Source of the DNA: Mytilus californianus
Taxonomy: Eukaryota > Mollusca > Bivalvia > Mytilida > Mytilidae
NCBI RefSeq assembly: GCF_021869535.1
Contig: NW_026262679.1
Coordinates: forward strand, 85,309,143 to 85,373,142
DNA length: 64,000 bases
Direction: 5' to 3'
This document shows, in pieces, positions 12,611 to 23,500 of this stretch; the first letter of the stretch is position 1; each line of letters begins with the position of its first letter. The position numbers and the translations under genes were made by a program. The notes beneath the pieces are model-generated. The model did no database searches. It saw only the letters and a program-made list of their open reading frames with translations, and had not been told where the DNA came from.

Positions 12611-13604
12611 TAAAATAACGTACACAGGTAAATTAAAATAATTTTGTAGTAAGGTATACATGGAGTACGGAAATAATTTATACAAAATAAATAATTTTGT
12701 TGTTCCTAGTACGAGAACAAAAGTGAAAATTTATCGTCATACTTAACACTTATCAAAGGTGGTATATATTCAAAATAGTGATACTAGATATAACACTGAA
12801 TAAGTAAACATTAAATAACAAAAATACATTACAAACATGGCTACTAATTTGAAATTTTTATAATTTTGGTTATTTCATGACCTATTTTTCTGGTTTAAAT
12901 TATTATTCTTTCAATATAACCCTAAACTTATGAAAATTCACATGCATTTCATCTATTACATCAGTTTCAAGATTTCAGTATCATGAGTATTGTTACTTCT
13001 ATTAATATGAAATCATGGAGATTTAAATGTATCTTAAGCTACAAATTACAGAAAAAATAGGGACTGAATATCATTACTTCATCTTTGTTCATACTAAACA
13101 TACTAAACATGCCATTCACATAGAGTTTGATAGAGTTTTTGCAAAGTTGCTAGAAAAACGGGTGATGCATTACCATGATTACAGAGTGTCCATTCTTAGT
13201 ATTCTTATTATATAATTTCTTATATTTTTCAGATATTGAATATTTCACCACAGAAACTTTGAAGATAAAGATGTAGTGGAAATTTATTCTGTTATCATTT
13301 GAACCAACCCGGTGAAAAACTACAATTACTGCATTAAGGTTTAATTTTGGTAAGGTATACTACTTAGAAACAGCCTTCAATTCGAAGAGGAGCAAGTAAA
13401 CTTCTAATTTTACAATACATTATGAACATGATGAATGCTAACAAATTCAACTTCAGAATTCATTTATTGTCTTGCCTGCAAATGAGTCACAGAACTGAAT
13501 CAAGACTTAGGGGTGCTGATGTCCTTTGACAATGATATCTGCTGCATCATCAGTTTGTTATATTTTGTGATAAGCTTCTAGATTAAGTGGAACCACTTAC
13601 ATTG

Positions 13605-13725
13605 TAGGGCAAATCAATGATGTGGTTGTATTAGCATTGGTACATCTTATTTCCATGCAGGTTATTTGGCCCTGCCCCCTTAGTCATGGTCTATTGACTT
13701 TGAAAGTTTTGCATACATGTAGCAT
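13605..13725 (+). repeat. solitary unit of the GTCTCCCC-family array
   Basis: GTTGTATTAGCATTGGTACATCT, CATGGTCTATTGACTTTGAA and the flanking text match the units at 35400-35820, but no head or tail is present here. Confidence 0.75.
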
Positions 13726-14048
13726 ACATATTCAGGTGTTGTCATTTAATTTTAATTTTGCATTATACAATCAACATTACATAAGGGTGGGAAATATATC
13801 ATTTTAAATGTTATTTCTCCAAGCAATTTAAAATTTTATTAGCATAGCATTAAAAATAAAAATTGTTTTTCATATTAACAAGATTACTTAAATTGCAGGG
13901 ATAAAACAGTGTTTCAGCCATATACATATATATATGTAGATTGTAAGAAAATTTATTTGTAGTTGCTTTTAAACATGCAAGAAAACCTCAGAAAGTCTTA
14001 CATTTCCTCCTGTTTCTAAAGATCTTTGATTGTATACTTACTAGACAG

Positions 14049-14317
14049 TACTGTGGATTTATTATTATTTATGAGGTACACATTTTTGTGCATTTTGTGG
14101 ATATAGGTGAATAATGTGAACAACGAAATTCTTTATACATTGTTATATGCTTAAATAAACTTAACTTTCAATCGGATTCAACTTGTCAGTTACACAAAAA
14201 TTTCCCATAGGCTTATATGCAGAATTTGTCAAAGTGATGAAATCAAGTATCTATGAAAATAAATCTCTTCTCAATTCAAATTCACGAAAATGTTTACTTG
14301 TCTATGAAATCACAGTA
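14049..14317 (+). mobile_element. MITE, TACTGTGG family (mariner-like ends)
   Basis: The left end TACTGTGGATTTATTA and right end TGAAATCACAGTA are inverted with few mismatches. The length is about 270 bp with no coding capacity. It ends about 200 bp upstream of the TICAM-like start codon. Related copies are at 17543, 26936 and 27495. Confidence 0.65.
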
Positions 14318-14524
14318 CATGTATATATAATACTGATGATATTATTTTAGAGATATTAGTAGTTTAAAATGTAAAAAAGTTAACCTGCTAATTATGTTAT
14401 TGTATCTGCTTTACCCTGTCATTTTCAAAAGCTTTCCAAAAATGTTCATAGTTAACACATTCTTATCTTTAACTTCCAGAGCAATAACGTTTATTATCAT
14501 ATTTGGATCAGAGAAACATGAATC

Positions 14525-14597
14525 ATGGATAGTGATAGATTCACGTCACAAATATCAACTGATGCAGAAGCCTGGACAGAAAACTCACAGGAGTCAG
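14525..14597 (+). CDS. TICAM-like gene, coding exon 1 (N-terminus)
   Basis: Encodes 24 residues starting MDSDRFTSQISTDAEAW, polar and probably disordered, ending with the first base of a codon completed in exon 2 (Asp). The donor is CAG|GTTTGT, the same form used by exons 5 and 6. Possible acceptors for this exon are CTTCCAG at about 14480 and GGATCAG at about 14510, so an upstream non-coding exon is likely; I could not find it. The reading frame was chosen because it is the only one open across the exon that enters exon 2 in the required phase. Confidence 0.68.
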
Positions 14598-17500
14598 GTT
14601 TGTATTATATTGTAAAATAGATAACCTATTGATCTTCCCTGGGCAGATGTTTGTAAAATACCATTTCTCAAATTTTCAAGCTATTTTCACATTTCTCTAT
14701 CGGTGTGAGAAAAATATTTCTCGTCTCTAGAGAAAAATTTGTTATCGACAAATGATTGGTCGAAATTCAATTATGACGTCAATTTTTTGTTATTTTTCTT
14801 GAATTTCGTATTATGACGTCATTAAAAAAGGCAATCCTGCCTGCTCACGTCACATTTAAAGAACACAACTTTCTGCAAATCTTTTAAAAGGAAGGAAGAA
14901 CTTTGTTTAGATATGATATCATCTAAAAAATGATTAAAGAAACAGATTCCACCACTATATCTCGAGGATTACGATATTTCTCCATTCTCAACAGTTAAAT
15001 TTTAAATATTTAGAAAGATCAGCAAGCTTCACGTTTTGAATTTTAAAATTTGACTGTCTCAAGTGGAGAAATATTGTAACGCACTTGATGCAGTAGTGGA
15101 ACCTATATATCACTGCCCTGTAATGTCTTATGTGTCTAACCTGGCTTAAATAACTTTGGCCCAGACTTATCACTGATGTCAAAATGTTTGAGCAGACGTT
15201 GATTAATTTGATCTGAGCATATCATGTCTTCTGGTTAGCTTGTGAAACAAAGAAAAACTATTGTTTTAATCATTAAAATTACAGAAATACGATAAGATGA
15301 ACCAATTATCAGATTTTTTTCTAATATAGATATTGTAAATTATCAGCTGCTCCACTCAATATGAAGCTTTCAAGTGTGTTTACTGTCAGAACACACTCAC
15401 CAAAAAAAAGTGATGCATATATATTGTGAGACAGTTTTTATTTTACAATATTAATTTACATAAACATAATAAAACCTGATAATCAGTACAGGTTACAGGT
15501 ATAACACATCTATATCAGTGTAATATGCTTATATATACAAATGTACTCTCTTTAAAGAGCATGAATTAGATGTTGAACCTCCTTGTGTTGCGAACTCAGT
15601 TGTGTTGAAAACTTGGATAAGTAGAGGCAATTTGTCTGTCTGCGTAAAAATTCCTGTTTGTTCCATGTATTTCTAACTCTGATGAGTTGAACTGGGATGA
15701 AAAATCGTTATCTTAGTTAAAAAGTAAACATGAATTAACCCAAATAAGTCCAAGTTTCAAAGTGCAAGAAAATTTGAAAGGAAAAGAGAACAATTTAAGT
15801 TCCAAGTACTGATTGAAATCGTATGTTTTTATTGTAATTGGAAATGTGTTTCCTTAATAAATGCTAATATAAAAAGAAGATGTGGTATGATTGCCTCAGA
15901 CAACTCTCCACAAGAGACCAAATGACACGGAAATTAACAACTGTAGGTCACCGTACGGCCTTCAACAATGAGCAAAGCCGATACCACATAGTCCGCTATA
16001 AAAAAGACCCGAAATGACAAATGTAAAACAATTCAAATGAGAAAACTAATGGCCTAATTTATGTGCAAAGTAAAGATAAAAAAAACAAATATGTTACACA
16101 GCAACAAACGACATGATTGCAGGATATATATATATATAAAGGGGGGGGGGTAAATTTTTTTTTTTTTTGGGGGGGGGTCAATATGCAACAGCATAGTGTA
16201 TTGCACAAAAGCAAAAAAAAGGGGGTAATTTTTTTTTGGGGGGGGGGGGGTCAATTTGCAACAGCATAGTGTATTGCACAAAAGCAAAAAATTGAATATA
16301 AATTCAAATCATATAACCAATTCTAAGTTCCTCGACTACAGTTATTCTGTGTCAGAAACCTATTATGTGTCAAATATTTAATTACAATCCAAATTCAAAC
16401 CTGTATCAAGCACGAATATTGTATCCTTTTTTGCCCCAACTGTTCATGGTTGTGGCTGCGAAGCATTTTATTTTCTTACTGTTTCAGATCAAAGATCAAG
16501 AAGAAATGATCCTAGTGGAGCTATACCAAGAACAAGTAATGATATTTTTTCAAATTTATATAACATTTAAGAAGAAGAATGTCTTTCCTGCTAATATGAA
16601 GATCCTCTTTTTGACTAATGAAATCTTACAATTTTCTGTGCTGGAATCTTACAGTGATGAATGCTTTTCATGTTTACAAATTCATTAATAGATAAAAACA
16701 GCCCCAAATATGATTTTCCTGAAATCTGAAGATTAAAAAAGACTGTTTTAATCAATTTTCCTAAACATAAAAACCATCCAGTTTAGAGAGCATGTAGGCC
16801 CTTATATACGGTTGCCTTCAAATAACAGGTATATGTCTAGAATTGTCTCACAATTATATGTGTGGATTTTTTATCAATAAAAAAGAGTAGCCATTGTAGA
16901 GATGTCATGCTGTCATGATGGATCTTGAAAACTGTTAATTTTATACACATTTCTTCATTTCGATCCCTACTCAGAAGTTATATTTTGAAAGAAAAATGTT
17001 TTTTACCCAATTAGCAGAAAAACTTAGATTATTCTACTGTATTAAACTTTTGATGACCATAGGAATAGTTGTAAACAATCCAAAATATGCCAACTCAGAC
17101 TTTGTTTAACAACTATAATGAAAAGTCTCATTTTAACTGGATATCAGCTTGATAGCTACCTTTAACTTTTATATTTTTATACCATTGCTAGCAGTAGCAT
17201 GTGTGAAATAGTAGTGAGATTGTTCATACTTCAGTAGTTGAGAGGAAGATTGCCAATTTTTAACAACTATAATCTTGTCATTTCTAAACCAGTTTTGATT
17301 CTGTTATTTTTCTTAGACTTAATGAAGAAAGTAAAATTACCTTTTCCTTATTGTATAACTTTTTTTTAATTGATATGACAATTTTTTAATTGAAATATGA
17401 AATTAAGCACTTAAACATAATAAAAAATAATAATAAAAGGACAGTATTTCCATTAGTATTATGATAAAACATTTTTTTGAATCTTTTGATATGAATAGAA

Positions 17501-20500
17501 ATTTCTTTAAATTATCCAGTGCATAAAGACATTTAAATCATCTACTGTAAATTCAGAAATTCTTGTGTGCATTTATTTTTGCGATTTTAAAGACTCAACA
17601 AAAATACAAGATTAACTATAGTGATTTCAGTAAATTCTGCATACCAAAATGCAATAATGCTATCAAAATTTAAAATGTGAAAATTTATTTTTGCGATACC
17701 TTTTCTGTTGCAATTTTTTGCAATAAGAAAAACATCCCTAACATTTTTGAATTAACAGTATAAGGACAATAACCGAACAGAAGAAGGTATTTATAGCTAG
17801 CTAAATAATCCCTACCAACTACACTAGATGTATTGTGATTTCTTTTCTACTTTACATTGAATTATTCTGTTTGTAATTAGGTGCTGTTAGACAGCCTTCG
17901 TCATCTGTACCCTCCTCTGAACAGTTTTACACTGGTAGACAAGAGAGACCAGACAGTTTCAGCAAACCTCCTCCCGACAGTACTAGTTCATCCTCTCTAC
18001 CTAAATTATCAAGAGAAGAATTTATTCAGCAACATTATGAAAAACTTCCAAAGGACCTTAAAGTAGGATATTATGATGTTATGGTCTTATATAGTGAAGC
18101 AGATTATCATAAAGCTGAAGAGTTTCGAGCTCATTTAGAAAAGGACATTTTCCCAAATGAACCAGGTAAAATAAAAGCTGTGTTATATGATGGACCAGAA
18201 TTGGAAGGCTTATCTGCTTCGAAGCTACAGCATTTAGACCACGGGTTTCAGCGTTGTACATTTACATTTGTTTACTTAACAAAACAGTTTGTAGAATGTG
18301 ACTGGTGCAGTTTGTCAAGTGAGACATGTTTAATGGAAGCAATTTATAATAAGGAAAAAAAGTGGTGTGTTGTTCCTGTGTATACTGTGCAAAGAAACAA
18401 AGCCGATTTTCGAGTTCCAATGGGTCTCAATTCCTTGAAAGGAATTAACTTTTACAATGCTGATGAATTTTACTGTAAAGGTGTAAGACGCTTAATAGGT
18501 GACAAAATATACAAGCGGGTAGAAAATGATAAAAAGCACCAAGAAGAATGCTATAACTACTTAGTAAGAAAAGTTCAAGAGGACATGGAATATGATCTAA
18601 AGTTGTCAGCCAAACATGAATATGAACAGCGTATGATGGAAATGAAACGTATAGAGTCTGAGAGAGAATTGAAAGAATATTACCGATCACAGTCCATGAA
18701 GGAACAAAGTGAAAGAAATGTTGTATATGCATCAGGTGGTGGCTATCCTAAAACTGCAGGAAGTATGATGCACCCTCCATCATTTCCTGAAAAGTATAGA
18801 TTTAAAGCTCCAACAGAAGGCGATGACATGTCAAGTTTGAAATCACAGTCAGAAAAACAAAAAATAGGTGAAGGTAAGATGATTCCTTGAACTTTTTATG
18901 TCTTTTAATTTTTATTCTATCATTTAATCTACTACTCTTGCTTAACAGCATAAAGTATACCAAACAAAGGCAAAAATTGTTCCAAATAAAAGTGTACTAT
19001 GATCTTAATGTTCCTTGAAATATCCTATGCACACACTAAATAATTGGAAGGCTAATTAATATTGAAGAATACTAATTAAGCAATGAAAATACATATACTG
19101 TTAATACAATGATAATTACAGACTTCTGTCTTTTTTTACCATTTCTCACCATCTTCAGTGCTTTGTATTTGAAAACTTCATGATTTTAGGGTCATTTTGG
19201 TCAGGGCTGGGAGGCACTTAAATCAGTTAATTGTGGGTGGTTTCATTTTACATAGAATTTTGTAAGAGTTGTAAGGGAAATGAAAATTTTATATTATGGT
19301 AGGTTATAATTAGGGTTCGAAAAAAGTGCCTCCTATGTCCCCCATGTTTTTAATTCTGGAAAAGTCCTTAGAGACTTAAGCTGCTTATATATTAGTTACT
19401 GCTGCTTTAATACTGTTCAAATTTGAAAAAAAAAGTTACCTTTGAACATTATAACATAAATTACTTCAGATAAGTTGTGTGTTTTCATTTATCCCCTATA
19501 AAAGCAATGAAAAGTTTTGCAAAATCACATGTGAATCAATCTTATTATTGGAATTATTGGAAAGCATGATAGCAATGCTATTTGAAAATTTAGGACACAT
19601 ACAATCATGACAATGTAATGTTTATTTTTCAACAACTAAACTGATTTGACTGTTTAAAAAGCAAAATTTATTGACACAAAACTGGTACATTACATTGTTT
19701 ACATTCTGTTACTTAGGTCATTGCCAGCTCTTGTTGAATTGCAGGTACAAAATTAATGTGTGGTAGATGAAACTGGAAAAAAAATATTAATCCACCATTG
19801 CTTTCTAGAAAGGTTCTCACAAGGATATTTTTAAGATGAGATTTGGGACTTTTTTGCAGAGATGAATCCTAGCTGATTCTAAAATGTTCAAAGAACATTA
19901 ACTCAAATTGTTTTGATATGAGTTCTCTAAGTTGGTCTAAAGTTTTACTTAAAGAGAATAATTATAATAAAAACAGAATTTTAAATACAGGATTATTCAG
20001 AAGATTCAGAATAATAGTACATGTACATAATCATGATAAAAGACAAATGATTGTCTATTATTTTAACTTATAAAAAAATGCACTTACATACATCAAGCAC
20101 ATGTTTGTAAATAGAAATGAAAGGATATTTGCTTTTTCCCTGGTTAGATTTGTTCATCTATCAATTTGAAGATTTGTTTATGCTGAGGATCTCTACATGA
20201 ATTAAGTAAGATAAAAAATGCATGATTTTGAATTAAGAAAAAAAAAACCTCTTCCAAGCTTGTGGCAGTGTACTTGTAATTTTGAAAAAAGTTGTGATTT
20301 TCTTTTCAGAACTGAACCTGAAACCAGATATTCATAGCAGCCAATCTACAGATTACCAACAAAAGTATGGACCTTCAGAATCTGGGCCTTCCTCTAGAAA
20401 AAGTGGACCAACTTCAATGGATGCTGGGGATCTCACAGGAGACTATCAGTCTGCCCCACCACAACCCCATGCTCAATCAAGACCTGGTCATTTGCCAAAA

Positions 20501-23500
20501 TCTGAAGTAAATTGTTCTCCAAGTAATCAACCGTCTGGAATTCATATACATTATCATCAATATTACAATCCTGCAAAACAAGAACAAGAACAGTCCGCCA
20601 AAACTTACAATATAACTGCTGACAATGTAATAATTGGAGACAAGGCAAAAATACTTGTTGGTGGACAACAGGTTGATATGGAAGAGTTCAGAGGTGAAGC
20701 TGGCAGTAAAGATAGGTAAGTAAGTGGTCTCTGGTAGCTTTTCAGGTCTTACAAAAAGGTAATCATACTGAAATTTACATTATAATATAAAATTCTTGTG
20801 ACAGTTGTGTTTTAGAGCAAAAGTCAAAATTCAGAAACTTAATGCTCAATCTACATTTAAAGTCATATGAAACTTCAAATTTAAAAAAAGTTGAAGATGG
20901 TTAATATACTTGAATGGCTATGTTTTACCATAAAACAAGTGTACACAAACTTTCTTGTAAAAGAAAATCCTTTATATTATCAAAATATTCATAAATGTAC
21001 TGCTATTGAATAATTGACTTCACATATGATACACTTATTCACCAACATTTTCCCTAATGCAATGACCTTAACTACGATACCTCTCATTAGAACTTAGGCC
21101 ACCTATATCAAGTCTCTATCAATTCTCTTATTTTCCACATGCTCTGTGTTGATTGTTTATCAATGTCACGATCTGGTAAACTTCGGCAACAAACTCAAAA
21201 GTTATTTAGCTTGCGATCAACAATCACTGATTGAAATATTATTTGTCGATAATACGTTATAGATTTGTAGTAAGTTTTAAAAAACATGTATATAGGACTT
21301 AGTTTAGCATATATGCATGCATTGGTTCAATAATTTTGATAACATTATAATTACAAGAAACTTGTTTCATATGACTTTAAAGTTCCAAATTTTTAAATTT
21401 CTGTGATTTGTGTTTATCCTGATTAGGGGCACTGGGGAGACCGAGTAGTCGAAGTAATTTATCTACTATATATATTACTAGCCTGTCAACACTGAGGTTG
21501 CGAACCCCACACGTGGCAGGTGCTTGCAACTCCAAATTTAATTGAATAGGACTGCCAGTTTTCCATCAGAAGGTTAGTGGTTCACTCCAGACGTTCTGGA
21601 TTCATCCACCAGTAAAAACTGGCCACCGCGAAATAGCCAATAGTGCTAAAAGTAGTGTTAAGCACCAAAAATCAATCAATCCTATTCAGTGTGTACAAAC
21701 AAATGTATGGTTGTATGAGGAAGAGCAAAACATTACTCGTGACGCTTTGTTGAGGACATTTATAATGAAGAATAAGTGAACTGATGGTCACCAAACTATA
21801 CAGATACATTTTATGTTGCTTTGAAGGTCCTTAACAAATGTTACTACTTTAGTGCCAATTATTGTCATAAAGATTCTGACCCTTATGCACAAATTTGATC
21901 TTTTGTCTAGACCAATTTAGTGATAGCTATATGTGTGCAAATAAGTATTCCCTGTAAGAAAAATTCTAGCAGAGTTTGTTTTCATAATATTAAAACAATT
22001 CTTGAAAAGAAAAATCAAAAATATAATATCATATAAGTTTTCAGTGTAGACTTTGACCTCCTCTGGTGTATAATAATTCATATTATGCTTGAACGATATT
22101 TCCACTAATTTTGTTAGTATGATATTTGAATGTTGAAGAAAATGTTATTGGTGAAGCCTGCAATGTGACTAATTTTTTTTTATACCAAAATTGTATAGTA
22201 CAGTGGACTTTAATGGTTTTTATCAATGTATAGGTATAGTAGTCCTATAGGTGTAATACCACCAAATCATAGAATTTCACATCCAGTTTCATACGAAAAA
22301 GGGTTGAAAAAATATATTCCCTTGAATTTGACAGTTGTAGGAAATTAACCCTGTATTTCATTGCAGAAAAAAATTGTGAACCATAAATATATCTTGGGTG
22401 TCTCAAAGAATCATTCTTTTTTTGTTTGGTGTTTCTATTAAATATTTTGGAAACTTGAGGAGGTGACATGGTTACTAAAGCTTGTAAACAGGAAAAAAAG
22501 TGGTGAAATTTTGATTGGTTAACTTACGGTGATGTTTATTATCTTATACTACTGTAATGAAATGTAATGTGAAATTTTTATTGTAGTACTGGACAGGATA
22601 AGACTTTACTCATGCCAAGTATTTCGTTATTCTGCACAACTTTTTTAAAAGTCCCAATTTAACAAAGACTAATAGTGGAAAACAATGGTGGTATTACTCC
22701 ATAACAAATGACCTAGGGACAATATTTTCCATTTAAGACTCTTTTCTGATGTATTCTTTTCACTTTTTTTGCTATTGGTTATAATACAATTTATTTCTGC
22801 AATGTGCTGTCACAAAAAGCATAACAAATTAGAAATTAAACCATCAGCAAGAAAATGCTTAAAGAGGAATATGAATGTGAAGTCTATGTTATAGGACTAG
22901 GTTCCAAGGTTCTTTTCACAAACACTCCAACTTCCTCTGTCATTAAAAACTGACCACCACGAAATAGCACAATAGTGCTGAAAGTGGCATTAAACACCAA
23001 TCAATCAATCTTTTCATTAAAATATCTTAAGATAAAAATTCATCATTGGTCTCCCTAATATATTGCAATGGTATATTATTTTTTTTGAATGAGACACAGA
23101 ACTTAACTGTTGTGCACAGAAAAAAATTTATGATTTTACCTCTGAACATTTCTTATTCTTTCAAAAGAAAATTTTTGATGTGATTATATAAATCATATTT
23201 AAAACAAATTCCTTTAAACTTTTATGCAAAAAACAATTATTTTATAAATGGAAATGTGTATACGTAGAAGTTATATGCATTCCAACTGAAAGGCCCTTGC
23301 ATACTGTAACTAGGTGAAATCTTTGATAGCCAGTGACACACACAATTAAGTTTAATATTTCGTAATAGCAACAACATACCTTGTATCCATATTGAAACTG
23401 TTATGAACAACATTCTTTCAAGTATTCTAATATGACATTTTTCTTTTGCTTTGAAACATTGCCATGTTCGAATTCCAATAAAACATGGGCTGCATGTGAT

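Noticed and set aside
18445-18732. 95-codon minus-strand open frame
   Set aside because: Shadow of exon 3; no recognisable domain and no splice or start support.
17881-18873. TIR domain as a bacterial horizontal transfer or contaminant
   Set aside because: It is spliced into a multi-exon gene with consistent phases, has AT-rich codon use like its surroundings and animal adaptor motifs.
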